From Saccharina japonica (lineage: Eukaryota; Sar; Phaeophyceae; Laminariales; Laminariaceae): DNA of 64,000 nucleotides. Positions within the stretch are counted from its first letter, which is position 1; each line of letters opens with the position of its first letter. Shown here piece by piece: positions 11,403 to 22,386 of this stretch. A program made the position numbers and the translations under genes. Where the stretch lies: positions 244,450-308,449 of the forward strand of contig MEHQ01001636.1 of NCBI GenBank assembly GCA_008828725.1, read 5' to 3'. The notes beneath the pieces are model-generated. The model saw only the letters and a program-made list of their open reading frames with translations, was not told where the DNA came from and searched no databases.

Positions 11403-11685
11403 TCTTGTATGCCATAGCAGGGCTCTCGTAACTCTAATACTCATCTGATGATGATGAGGAGGATCAGGGTGAGGATAAGGATGATGGCGATGTTCTCACA
11501 TCACCTCATTTCCTTCACGGAAGTATAGCCCTTGATCTACACAAAAACAGGCTACTCGTACGTACGGAAAACGAAAATCGTCTCGATGGGAAGACGACAT
11601 AATAAGCACCCTGGTACCAAAACAATACTCCTGCACCGCATTAGTCAAGGACACCAGCATCATATTTCGTACCTGGTATACAGTA

Positions 11686-11856
11686 GGGGTCCCTCTATAA
11701 TGCCGGTTTAATAATGCCGGTGCCCGATATATTGCCGGTGAAATCGCTTGGCACAGATGGGATTTAAGCAGTTTATCAGTGTGTGGAATAATGCCGGTGC
11801 CCGCTATAATGCCGGTATCGAGGCCTGGCACACACCGGCATTATAGAGGGACCACT
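11686..11856. mobile_element. MITE with GGTCCCTCTATAATGCCGG ends
   Basis: Inverted ends of at least 19 bases: GGTCCCTCTATAATGCCGG at 11,688 and its complement ending at 11,853. The motif ATAATGCCGGTGCCCG repeats inside. No coding capacity. A decayed relative is at 25,715-25,863. The right end overlaps the last codons of the open frame of the 7TM-RGS gene. Confidence 0.8.
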
Positions 11857-14800
11857 ACTGTACAACATCTATACACCTTCGTACGTACCGGCGGTTTGCC
11901 ATCGTCGTCCTCCTCCTCCTCCTCCTCCTCCACGCCAATGCCCGCAGCCTCGCCGTCTCCATCATGCCCGTTCCGATCTCCATCTCCATCGTTGTCGCCG
12001 CTAGCGTGACCGATCCTCTCCCCGGCCATGCTCTCCATCACCTCCTCCCGGGCCCGGCCGAACATGAACGGCGAGGTGGCTCTGGACATGAGGATGGATC
12101 TCCGGCACCAGCTGGACAGCGGGATGAACACCGGCGCACCTTCTCTGACGTATCTGTCCAAGATGCGCATGGTGGCGGCCTGGAAGGCACGGTGTGTTGC
12201 ACGGTAAACGTACAAAGCAGGATGTTTTTAACTATCAAGCTTTTTCACGAGCGAAAACAATAAAATAGGTGAGAATGAATGTTGTGATTGTATTGAGAAA
12301 GGAGCGGGGGAGGGGAGTGGAGGGTGGGAGGAGGGCGGGGGNNNNNNNNNNNNNNNNNNNNNNNNNNNNNNNNNNNNNNNNNNNNNNNNNNNNNNNNNNN
12401 NNNNNNNNNNNNNNNNNNNNNNNNNNNNNNNNNNNNNNNNNNNNNNNNNNNNNNNNNNNNNNNNNNNNNNNNNNNNNNNNNNNNNNNNNNNNNNNNNNNN
12501 NNNNNNNNNNNNNNNNNNNNNNNNNNNNNNNNNNNNNNNNNNNNNNNNNNNNNNNNNNNNNNNNNNNNNNNNNNNNNNNNNNNNNNNNNNNNNNNNNNNN
12601 NNNNNNNNNNNNNNNNNNNNNNNNNNNNNNNNNNNNNNNNNNNNNNNNNNNNNNNNNNNNNNNNNNNNNNNNNNNNNNNNNNNNNNNNNNNNNNNNNNNN
12701 NNNNNNNNNGGGGGGGGCTCTCGGGCGTACTTGTCCAGGATGCGCGTGGTGGCGGCCTAGACGGTACGGCAGAGGGTACGGCAAGATTTTCTACTATCAA
12801 GTTGTTTTACAATGGAAAAATTATAAATACGGTGAAAATGTTGCGATTCTATTGAGGGGTATGCGGGATGAGCGTTGGAGCGTGCGGGGGGCGGGAGCGC
12901 GGGGGGCACTCGTTGCCATGCATGGTTGAGCGAGGGGTGGGGGGGGAAGGGGTGATATTGGTGGGGTAGGGGTGGGGGGGAAGGGCAGGGCAGAGGTGGG
13001 AGCGGGGTTGGGAGGTGGGGTGGAGGTCGATGTTAATGCAGAACGCGTGGGAGTGGCACACAGAAAACACTCGTGACTTTGAGGCGTGCCTGTACGTCTC
13101 GAGGTTTTGTCGCATGACAGGAACGAAGGCGTGGGTGTGAAAATTGTATACGTTCGACATACAATGCGCACAAAATATCACGTACAATACATGAATCAAT
13201 AAAGAAAAGCACAAATTTCGATACACATTTTTCAACACCAAACCATACACAACACCACAAATAAAACCACAAACATACATAGGTAACATAACACGTTCGA
13301 AAATGAGACAAACAAAAATGCACACACCAACTAAACAAAACATTGAAAACATTTATATATATATATGCTAAACACCTGCAGCAAGAAGTAGTCTCGCAAC
13401 GACTCGCGGTCGATCGTCTCCATGAAAAACCAGGCCATGGCCGACGCCGGCGGCATTTCCTTTCCCGAAGGGGATGCGGCGGTGGCCACCAGCAGCTCAT
13501 CCGCCTTCATCCTCTCCTGGATCATGCCGTTGAACTGGTCCTGATGCCTCGTCTTCCCGCACCCCATGTCGTCACTTGGGACGAACAGGGCGGAGAGTAT
13601 CGTCGGGAGCGGGGCAAGGCGGGAGTGGAGTTGGAGTTAGAGCGGAGGGGGTTGGGGTGGGGTGGGGTGGGGGTGGTGTGGGGGTGGGTGGGGGTGGTGG
13701 GGTGGGTGGGGTGGGGTTGGGTGAGGTGGGGTGGGTGGTGGGGGTGGTGGGGTGGGGTGGGGTGGGTGGGGTGGGTGGGTGGGGTGGGTGGGGTGGGTGG
13801 GTGGGGTGGGGTGGGTTGTGGGGTAGGGTGGGTGGGGTGGTTGGGGTGGGTGGGGTGGGTTGGGTGGGGTGGTTGGGGTGGGGATGGGTGGGGTGGGTGG
13901 GGGTGGGGGTAGGGTAGGTGGGGTGCGGTAGGGTGTGGTGGGGTGGTGTGTGAGTAGGTGGGGTGTGGGGTGGGGAGAGGAGGGGCTAGTCGAAGAAGAG
14001 AGACACATAGTCTCACACCCACGTGATAGACGGCATACTCAGTTTTGTCGACTTCGTGTAACATCCATGTCGACAGACGGCATACTCAGTTTTGTCGACT
14101 TCGTGTAACATCCATGTCGACAGCACCAACAATTACCTGTAGTTGCACCTGCTCCTATATTCATTCTTAGCAATACAGGCCATACATTGTACACCGGTTG
14201 TATTTACTTCGTACCGGTATGTGTTTCATATGTATCGTATCGATTTTTGTGTCTCTCTTTTTTCTGCCTCTCACATGTCCTCGAAAGCTTCGTCGGTGAA
14301 AAAGTAGTCCGCGAGAGGCTTCAGCAAGGGCGGGACCATGATGGCCAGGGTGACCACCGCAGCCGCCACCACCATCGCACCCCTCCGCCCCCCAGGGTCC
14401 CCCTCCAGCCCCTGATGTATGGAGGGGAGGACCACGACCGCCACGACCAGGGCGACAGACGTTGCTACCGCCGCGGCAAACTCGTCCGGCGCCTTTTAAA
14501 AGCCGTTCAATTGACGGGGGGGTATACAATAAGTGTGGGATTGGACGGGTGAGGTGGGGTGAGGCGGTGGTGGCAAAACCTTGATCGTTGAAGAGGGAAG
14601 GTAGATGAGGGGTGGGGTGGGGTGGGGTTGGGTTGGCGTGGGGTGGTGTGAGGGTGGGGATGGGATGGGGTTGGTACGCGCAAAGACGCGATGATCCTGT
14701 TGTTGCTTTCGTTTGCATTGTCTTTACGAAAAAGGAGATAGAGGGGAGGAGGGAGAAGGAGGAAAAGGAAGAGGGGGAGTGAAGAGAGGGGGGAAAGGTG

Positions 14801-17800
14801 AGAGGCGAGGAGGGGGGGAAGGAGGGGGGGAAGGAGGGATATGAGGAGGGAGGGAAGGAGGGAGGGAGAGAGGGAGGGCGAGAGGGAGGGAGGGAGGGAG
14901 GGGGGCAGAAGGGGATACGCGTACAGATGAGTGCCAAAAATGAGGGACGCGTTGAGGGGTGCTCTGCGTTTTATATCCAACCTCTCCGGACAACAATATT
15001 GAAGTACACGCGAATGATAGCAAGGAGACAAAACGGCGTCACAGTCACACACACCTGAAGTCGCGCCTTGCGGAGGCGATACGTGAGGACGGCCGTAGCC
15101 GCGGTCATAATCACCATAACCGCGACCGCGAAGGCTTCCGGCACGTTGGACCGCGCCTCACACTCTTGGGTGAGCGGGTCGAACACCAGGAGACTTGGAC
15201 GCGCGAGAAAGGTCACAATCGGTAGTAGCAGCAGCGGCACCAGCAGCGTCAACAGCTGCTTCGTGTAGGAGCAAGACAAAACATGGACGCGGTCACGGTA
15301 ACAGGTTGGGGAGGGGGCGGAGGTGTGTGAAATTAATGGAAGGCTGGGTTGAAGAGTGAACAGCAGGAAACACTAACACGGTGCATCTATAGTTTCGAGT
15401 GCTCTTACTGTATTTTTACTCCCACAACACGAGGGCATGGTGATTTGTTTAAATCGGAGCCCTACATCATGCATATCACACACAGTGCAGCATTCAAATA
15501 ATACAAATCATACAAATAAAATAAAACATACACATACTACAATTCATACAAATATTGCAGACCATTCACAGCATACACAACATCACGCAACATGCACCGT
15601 ACACACACCACAGGACTGGTATTACCCCTTGGACAATATAGGCGATAGCTGGGGAATAGCTACGTAAGCACCAGGGGAAATTTCCCTGGGCTTTCATAGC
15701 TACCCGTCTAGCGAGCTAATGGTGAAAATAGACGGTACTGATACCTTCAATCAAAGCCCACACCTAGTATCTCTTCCCGGCCCTCCCTTTTTAGACCAGC
15801 TCTAGCCTGTTTTGTCTCCCATCGTCGGAGGGTTAATATAAAACAAGAGGTCTTTCCCGAACTGAAGAGAAGCTATCTGTGATTCCGAGCCAGCGACGAT
15901 GATTCCTGCGCCCCTTTCATCATATCTTGAGGATCACTGCAGTACAAATAGCATGCACCATTCCTCACCATACAGATCATACAGATCATACAGATCATAC
16001 ACATCATACAACATTCTACAACACCCTACAAATCATACACACCATCCGCGTCATACACGCTATGTAGCACACACGTATGTATGTATGCAGCATGCACATA
16101 AATACACGCATCACACACCTCACCCCGCCCCGCCCCGCCTCGCGCCGCCCTGAAAACCACACATACACACACCAGCCTGGCCATCAATAAACATAGAGGC
16201 TTTTGAACATCGCGCGAAAACTTGCCAAACACATCCCATTACATTCACTAACAGACCCCGTACTCGTAGCATGCGACGCGTACCTGCAGAGGAACCGGCC
16301 ACATGGCCCCGCTGTGCAGGATGAGGACGCTGTGCGTCCTGTACACGCGGATGCAGGCGCAGGAAAACAGACCCCCGGCCCCCGCCCACAGCAAACACGC
16401 CTTCGCTCCGCAGCCCACGGGTTGCGAGGCCTCCTCCATCGTTGCTCCCCAAAGCCCGTACCTCATCCCCACAGCCACGGTGGCTAGCGTGCCCTTTTCG
16501 CATTAGTAAAAACAAAAGAGGAAAACAAGGCATATGATACGTACGTACGAAGTATACTGTTACCGGGGTGTATCAACGTGAGTGTGCGGGGAGGATCGGG
16601 GATCTATTAGGGAGGTGGGGGGGGNGGGGGGGGGGGGAGGGGGCGTACTCATTTGTTGCTTGCCTTACGTAGTCATTTGATCATTAACCACGCATCCCTT
16701 TCGAGAGGGAGCGCACCGTTCTTGCTTCTAATAGAGACACCTCCAACATTTGGGCTATTAGGTGTGGGCCTATTTGTGATTTGTGATTGTTGGGTGGAAG
16801 CCTAACTGAAGTACAGGAAACGCGCCGAGAGTCTCCATTTCTGTGTTCGAGGTTTACGTATATGGGGTAGGGAAGCGGGGGAGGGGGGGGTACTGCTGTG
16901 TTTTAATAACTATTTAGGTACACATAGTATATTCTTTCCTGGCACCATACTCCACAGATAGTACAGTAGAGCAGCATCGTTTTCGTTGGGTAGGGACTAT
17001 AAGGGGCTGTCTGGCGTGACTCACGCCCCGAGGTCCTCACAAAACAAAAAATGCGCCCTCAGATCTTCGCTTCAAGATTTCGGACTCATTTTTTTCTATG
17101 CGAAGTTGTTTGAGATATTGCTCCAGATATAAAACCTAAAGAGATACACCCTCTTACGAAGGATCTCCCTTTCCCATATGGGTGTTTCTTCATCCTCGAT
17201 CGCCCAAGGGTGCCCAGCCGCGGAAACACGTCGTGTCAAATGTCAAATGTCATGTCTATACAGCACAACGCGAGGAGAAGAGGGCAGAGGTCTCTCCACA
17301 AAATACGCCAGAATGGCAATGCAGGTATTTGCCCGACCATTGGTCGACACTTGGTAGCATACTATTTCGGGGGGTCATAGTAAATAGGACCCGTGGTACA
17401 CACAAGAACCTACCTGGTATATATGTTTTTCCTATTTTTACTAACAATATTTGATCCTATTTACCATGGTCCCCCGTAATCGTTCACGGGGGATTATACT
17501 CCTGTGAAACAATCAACCAAGAAGATATACGTAATACACATAGATAGGGGAGTGCGTGCTTTTTGGGCCCATCGTGAATTCTGTTGACTACGACTATGCC
17601 GCCCCCGTAAATAGGTTGTAATACTCCTGTTGCACTGCTGTAGCACATGATCACCTACCAATGTAGAGTGTAGCTCAAGTAGTGTGGGATAACCGCGTTA
17701 CCATTATAGCAAGGTGAGCCATATATATATATGGCGATAAAAGCGCAACTAACGCAAGCATCGGTGTCTATGAAGAACACCATGATTTATTATATACTGT

Positions 17801-18674
17801 AGTACATACCTGGCATACAATAAGCCCTCTGAGTTTGCAACACACACATCGCACACCAAGTAAGTGCCGCCCCCGGGAGCAGCAGGCAGGTCATGAAACG
17901 ACACCACCATAACATCACAATCATGCCGCTCATAGGTACGACAAGCGGTACCAGTTATGCATGTATCAATTTTGCCATGCCTCGTGCCTCTTTACAAAAA
18001 CTAAGAACGTAAACAAGCACCTACTCCGCCTGGTTACACACGCCACACGCATTACACAGTAGTAACTACCTGTACTTCCAGTAGAATGCAAAGCGTAAAA
18101 CAACTCGACAAGCAGTCCTCATTGTACACGTGCTTGTATTAGCCTGATAGACTAGTAAAACAACTCGACAAGCAGTCGTCATTGTACACGTGCCGAAGTA
18201 GCCTGGTAGGCTAGACTACTACGTACAGAACAGTACCACAGCAGCACTCGTAGTACAGCGGTAGTATGAGTAGAACGCAAAACATGAATCAGTCATCTAC
18301 TTACACAAGTACTTCAAGTAGTCTGCATTGATAATACACACAAATAGCTACGGTTGGACGCGGAAACAAAAACCACCAACACAAAGACGAATTAACACCA
18401 TTGTACACCATCATAATGGTACACAACAGTAGTAGTATTAATAGTGGTAGTAGTAGTAGCCTAGTAGTAGTAGTAGTGTACTCACAGTGAACGCGGTGCA
18501 AGCGAGCAGAGTGGGAATGCTGGCCCTGTACGGAGGCCACTTCCGGTTCGCCAATACGTGAAGCAGCAGCACCACGACGCCCACAACCACGCACGTCGCC
18601 GCTCCCACGGCCGCGAGGTCCTGCTGGCCCAGAGACTGCCAGGCGATCGTCTCCTCGCTGACGCCCGACGCCAT
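11841..18674 (-). CDS. 7TM-RGS protein: seven-helix membrane protein with RGS domain (gene span)
   Basis: Six exons on the minus strand join in frame: 18,674-18,486; 16,493-16,284; 15,258-15,055; 14,492-14,275; 13,574-13,376; 12,179 to about 12,000 or the stop at 11,841. Concatenated, residues 1-260 hold seven hydrophobic stretches (about 22-42, 51-76, 95-115, 135-153, 175-195, 207-225, 240-258). After them comes the second half of an RGS domain: RILDRYVREGAPVFIPLSS, then FGRAREEVMESM, matching the family pattern IYxxYVxxGAP...F..A..EV...M. RGS proteins speed GTP hydrolysis by G-alpha; 7TM-RGS proteins sit in the plasma membrane and may sense a ligand. The first RGS helices are not canonical, so the domain call rests on its C-terminal half. 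The start could lie in an exon upstream of 18,674. Confidence 0.65.
12000..12179 (-). CDS. 7TM-RGS gene, RGS C-terminal exon and acidic tail
   Basis: Acceptor TTCCAG, then AATMRILDRYVREGAP, SWCRRSILMSR, FMFGRAREEVMESMAG: the clearest RGS part. The frame stays open to a TAG ending at 11,841 through an Asp/Glu-rich tail encoded by GAC and GAG repeats (11,911-11,935 on the plus strand is a TCC run). The last ten or so codons are encoded by the right end of the MITE at 11,686-11,856, so the true end may be earlier or reached by splicing. Confidence 0.55.
12342..12709. other. Assembly gap of 368 N
   Basis: The run of N is bordered by G homopolymers on both sides. It lies between the two copies of the RGS exon and hides the rest of the second copy. 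Confidence 1.
12710..12756 (-). CDS. Second, diverged copy of the RGS exon start (cut by gap)
   Basis: Acceptor GTCTAG, then AATTRILDKYARE, closely like AATMRILDRYVRE of the exon at 12,179. The upstream intron (12,757-12,850) also matches that upstream of the first copy (blocks such as TTGCGATTCTATTGAG against TTGTGATTGTATTGAG), so exon and intron were duplicated together and have diverged by roughly a fifth. It could be an alternative exon or a decayed one. The remainder is hidden by N. Confidence 0.5.
13376..13574 (-). CDS. 7TM-RGS gene, exon entering the RGS domain
   Basis: One base plus 66 codons, reading DDMGCGKTRHQDQFNGM to METIDRESLRDYFLLQ; acceptor CCCAAG, donor GTGTTT. WFFMETIDRESLRDYF fits helix 5 of an RGS domain (FWLEVEKFK-like). 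The preceding part does not match the usual RGS N-terminal helices. Confidence 0.5.
13640..13975. repeat. G-rich satellite (GGGTGGGGTGG)n
   Basis: About 335 bases of GGGTGGGGTGG-type repeats within an intron of the 7TM-RGS gene. Dense G tracts on one strand could form G-quadruplexes. Long Gly/Val/Trp and Pro/His/Thr frames here are repeat artefacts. Confidence 0.9.
14028..14121. repeat. 47-bp tandem repeat, two copies
   Basis: AGACGGCATACTCAGTTTTG and the following 27 bases occur twice head to tail without visible change. Confidence 0.9.
14275..14492 (-). CDS. 7TM-RGS gene, exon with TM6 and TM7
   Basis: Starts APDEFAAAVATSVALVVA (TM6). It continues through a short Gly/Arg loop to AMVVAAAVVTLAIMVPPLL (TM7) and ends YFFTDEAFED. 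If spliced at the donor AT/GTGAGA the next codon is completed by the following exon; if not, the frame meets TGA two codons later. Splicing is preferred because the next exon then continues in frame with the acidic stretch FEDIDDM. Confidence 0.6.
14740..14910. repeat. GGAGG-type purine repeat
   Basis: GGGAGG and GGGGGAAGGA units on the plus strand in the intron between TM-encoding exons. Confidence 0.8.
15055..15258 (-). CDS. 7TM-RGS gene, exon with TM4 and TM5
   Basis: 68 codons, phase 0. Begins QLLTLLVPLLLLPIVTFLA (TM4), has an extracellular-type loop with one cysteine (TQECEARSN), then TM5 (FAVAVMVIMTAATAVLTY) and a basic RLRKARLQ. The donor is GTGTGT. The acceptor may be three bases further in. 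Confidence 0.65.
16284..16493 (-). CDS. 7TM-RGS gene, exon with TM2 end and TM3
   Basis: 70 codons from GTLATVAVGMRYGLW to HSGAMWPVPLQ, phase 0 at both ends. The acceptor is AAAAG after a CTAAT branch-like motif; the donor is GTACGC. TM3 is rich in Gly, Ala and Cys (AGAGGLFSCACIRVYR), with two cysteines that could form disulfides or carry lipid. Confidence 0.65.
16620..16750 (-). mobile_element. LINE 3' end fragment (poly-C tail)
   Basis: The minus strand matches the last 120 bases of the LINE at 39.9-41.5 kb: the block around TGTTGGAGGTGTCTCTATTAG, then AGGCAAGCAACAAATGAGTA, then a C run that is interrupted by one N at 16,625. It is 5'-truncated. Confidence 0.7.
17363..17481. mobile_element. 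MITE, GTAAATAGGACC family
   Basis: Inverted ends TCGGGGGGTCATAGTAAATA and the complement CATGGTCCCCCGTAAT, with the inner blocks AAATAGGACC and GATCCTATTTA. One of several copies (23,950; 41,522; 59,092; partial 19,983 and 58,303). Confidence 0.75.
18095..18214. repeat. 60-bp tandem repeat, two copies
   Basis: Starts GTAAAACAACTCGACAAGCA. The second copy differs at a handful of positions. Confidence 0.85.
18486..18674 (-). CDS. 7TM-RGS gene, first recognised exon (TM1 and start of TM2)
   Basis: 63 codons from MASGVSEETIAW to LLACTAFT, phase 0, donor GTGAGT. TM1 is CVVVGVVVLLLHVLA, followed by a basic NRKW. A possible acceptor (TTCTCAG) lies about 25 bases before the ATG, so this may be an internal exon reading SENKVSIK before the methionine. 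Confidence 0.65.
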
Positions 18675-18948
18675 TTTAATGGACACCTTGTTCTCGCTGA
18701 GAACAGACAACGCGCGCAAGAAGAAGAGGAGGGAGATTGGTACCTACGTACAGAGTCGGGTCGAAGTTATACGTACGTATTGTAGTAAGAAGCATTTGCT
18801 GCTTTTCCTCGTTAATACCGTCTATACCCTCCTGCTGGTTCGTTGCCGCCGCTGCAAATGAATGTCGGCGTCTTTTGGTTGACAGGATACCTCGTCGCCG
18901 TGTATGGGGCTGCCTTTCTTTGTGCTGGTCCCCCTTCTCCGTTTTTTC

Positions 18949-19009
18949 TCCTCCTCCTCCTCCTCCTCCTCCTCCTCCTCCTCCTCCTCCTCCTCCTCCT
19001 CCTCCTCCT
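18949..19009. repeat. (TCC)n microsatellite
   Basis: About 20 uninterrupted CTC/TCC triplets. Confidence 0.95.
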
Positions 19010-19982
19010 CGTTGTCGTCCTCTAGCCTTGTACCCCTTACCAGGGTGGTTAGCTCAATCAATGCTTACTACGACGACAACCGAGTTTTCGTTTGCTGTCT
19101 CGTCGGCACGATATATATTATATGTACAACAGTAGTATAGTACGTAGTAGTCAGCATTCATCAACTAACTATTACTGCAATTTAATTGATGAGTGGGATC
19201 TTCATTGGTCAGCTTTCTTCTTACAGTGTCATACCACCGCCGTGACGATGTTCATCGTCCATCATCATCATCATCATCATGGCTCATTGGCCCATCATCA
19301 TCTATCTGATCAGCCCACTCGCATCTTTTCGTTTTTTTGCGCTCAGCACACAGCACAGACAGGATGCGCCTTTTTATAAAACTGAAAGCACACGTCAGCT
19401 GTGAGTATACGTTGATTTCTCGCGAACATCAACCAACACCACAACGACACGAAGGGGGGGGGAAGAGTGGGGCAACCTATTATACATGGAGAGACCCGGT
19501 ATACGTCCGAAGCTGTCACCGTCCGGGACTACTCTATGACTCCTCTACGACTACACAACAACGAACGGCAGTACTACTACACTACCACCTTGAACCATGA
19601 ACGAGAATGCCCATCAGGATGGATGACATCATCAGGGCAGTTCTTCCTACACTAACCTATATCTACTCGTTTTCGTTGTCCGTCAAGTAAATCCGTTCGC
19701 AGGAAAATGAAAAAAAAATCGTGTTCGTACTTGATTTAATTCACAAGTATTCATTGCCGGCCGGTGCAATTCGTTGATGATGAGATTCGTTGATGAGCGG
19801 TGGGAGTGAAAGCGTTGGCGTTTTGAGCGTTGAATAAAGTACCATTAATGTTAGTATGTTTTTCACGATGATAATAATTCGATTAGACCTCCACCGGGCG
19901 CGGGGTAATCCGCTTTTTCGATTTCAAGCCGTGTATGTATGAGTACTCGTAAGGATGCTGTAGTTACAATCACACTGCTGTT

Positions 19983-20095
19983 ACGGGGGACCATACTATA
20001 GTACATACTACTGTGTAGTAAGAAAAATAGGACCATACATACATACGGTACACACAAACACCTAGAATTTTCCTAATGTTTACCAACAATATATA
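19983..20095. mobile_element. MITE fragment, GTAAATAGGACC family
   Basis: Left end TGTTACGGGGGACCATA and the inner block AATAGGACCATACATAC, followed by the conserved CGGTACACACAAACACCTA that is also found in the copies at 17.4 and 23.9 kb. The right end is missing or unrecognisable. Confidence 0.5.
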
Positions 20096-20109
20096 TTAAA
20101 AAAATATAA

Positions 20110-20186
20110 AAACAACAGCTAGCTGTGAGCTCGAGGATTTCGTCGAAGCTCATCTTTGGTACGTAGCTGAGTGTAATACTTCGTAT
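20110..20186 (+). repeat. 75-bp dispersed repeat with GATTTCGTCGAAGC
   Basis: The block GCTGTGAGCTCGAGGATTTC, then GTCGAAGCTCATCTTTG and TAGCTGAGTGTAATACTTCG, recurs inverted at 60,455-60,533 almost unchanged. A shorter relative at 43,432-43,470 keeps CAGCTGTGAG and TTTCGTCGAA. Family unknown. Confidence 0.7.
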
Positions 20187-20623
20187 CATATGTGGTTCCT
20201 ATATATTTACTTGAACTATGATGGTCCCACATGTAATACTACTGCTGCTGTATCTATCTAATCTACCCGTTGCTTTTTTTGCGCACACCGTAAAAGATAT
20301 ACTGAAAAATCTTGATTTTTTAAAACACAGCAGGAGGAACCAAAGAGAGAAAGAAGATATATACAAAGTACCACAACGACAGTCTGTCTGTTTTGCCATT
20401 CTCCCTCACTCGTGCAAGTATATATCAGGTACGTAGTAGTAGTAGTAGTAGTAGCAGCAGCTGCTGCTGCAGTAGTAGTAGCAGCACATACATTGTGGTG
20501 GTGGCAACTCGAAGAGCCGTTACGCACGAGCATACTTCAGGTACGTTACAGAGCCAGTCGAGAGGGCGACCTAAAGCACAGTTTTTAGTAGTACATACAG
20601 TAGTGTACACGCAAGCAGCTGCC

Positions 20624-20678
<55 letters not shown>

Positions 20679-22354
20679 CATTTTTTTTGTAGTAGTATTG
20701 CGTGCAGGCATGGTCGGGTATAAACACTTTTGTAGACATTGATTTCAAACTTTTCATAGTTTGTCTACGTACGTAAATAAAAGCACTCGTAGCGCCCATT
20801 ATTCGCGCAATAATTTCAACATGTATTTATTTGTTTCGCTCCTTACGTATTTGTTTCGCAAATCACTTGGTGGGCCGGCCCCACACATTGCCAGAATGAA
20901 ATCCGGCACACACGCACGTGATGCAACTCATGAACTTATCTGTGAATTTGAAGACGAAGGCACGAAGTATAGAGCAGCAGCAGTAACAAAGCAAAGAAAG
21001 GCAAAATAACTCTCGTATACGAGCACCTCCTCGGCTGACTTGACACGATTACGATTCTCCTCCTTCTTTTTCTGTCGGCTTCCTCTCTATTATACCAGGT
21101 ACCAGGTCCCGGTATAGTACTCGTAGACATATATAGCATACACCTCTCATCCAATCGCCCCCCACAAGCAGTTAGTTGTAGGACAATAAAAACAAGAGCA
21201 CTAGTAGTAGTAGTTGTTGCCCTTGGTTACCCCCCGCCAAGAACTATCTCTGCGACAACAATAACGACAGCCAGACCAGAACAGAAAAAAAAGAGTCACC
21301 AGTCCCCACGCTAGAAAAAAAAAGTAGACCGCAGAAACTACGGCTACGAGTATATACTGCTGTTACCTAATACCTGCTGCTGCGCAGATAGATATTATTG
21401 CAACACACCAAAACACTTTTGACCACCACATACACGTAGAATAGTAGAGGGCGAGTGAGTGTGCTTTGTGGTGGGAGGAATCAGCCATGCATGGCGTCGC
21501 ATGGCCAATCTCCCTGTGAGTCCGTATACCTGCCTCATAGTCCACAGCTTAGTGCCACACCCCGTCTTACTCTACGTGTTACTACTACTACTAGTGTTGT
21601 TGTCGCATACATACCGCATACCAGGTATTATATATAGCATCGTCTCCGCTGCTACTCACTGTGTAGCAGACTGTTGTATAGGTCTAAATCTGTCTCCCTC
21701 CTTCGCTCGTTCGCGCACTAACTGCTTCTGCCCACGGGTACATATTTTTGGCGGGAGTGTGTATAAATGGCCGGTGCGATATACATACAAAAAAGCAACC
21801 TGGTGGTACATTCGTACACATGATAAGATATATGATGCACAGCAGCAGTACGTAGGGTACAGTTAGTAGTACCATAGACCACATACACAGAAGAAGCAGT
21901 GGTACTGCTGTGAAGTAAACGAGTGATATACTGCTGCTGCTGTTGTTGTACCAGGTACATATATGTGTATACACTGTTATATAATACACGCATGCTTTTT
22001 TTCTGGTTTGCTTACTTTTTCGTTCCTTCCTTTTGTATGCCTGTGTCCTCTTCTTGTTGTGTGTCCTGTTTCTCTTCCCGTTTCTCTTCTCGGTCAAGGC
22101 GAGGCTGTGGAGACCATGCGCGCCCGCGCCGTCTTCCAATAGCCACCCGCCTCGCTTTCCGTCGAGTGCTACTACAGTACGGCAGTCACTGGTCTCCTCC
22201 TGGTGCTGGTATAGAGTGCGCTCTCTCTCGTGGTACACCAAATGGTCCAGTACTGCTGTAGTTAGTTGTATACTATCAATAGTAATCGTATTAATAGTAG
22301 CATGCAGTGATGCAAGCAAGCGATGCTCTCCGCCGAGCTTTTCTTCCCGCATCG

Positions 22355-22386
<32 letters not shown>

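Noticed and set aside
13343-14064. Long Gly/Trp/Val and Pro/His/Thr frames
   Set aside because: Entirely due to the GGGTGGGG satellite in an intron; only the part at 13,376-13,574 on the minus strand is exon-like.
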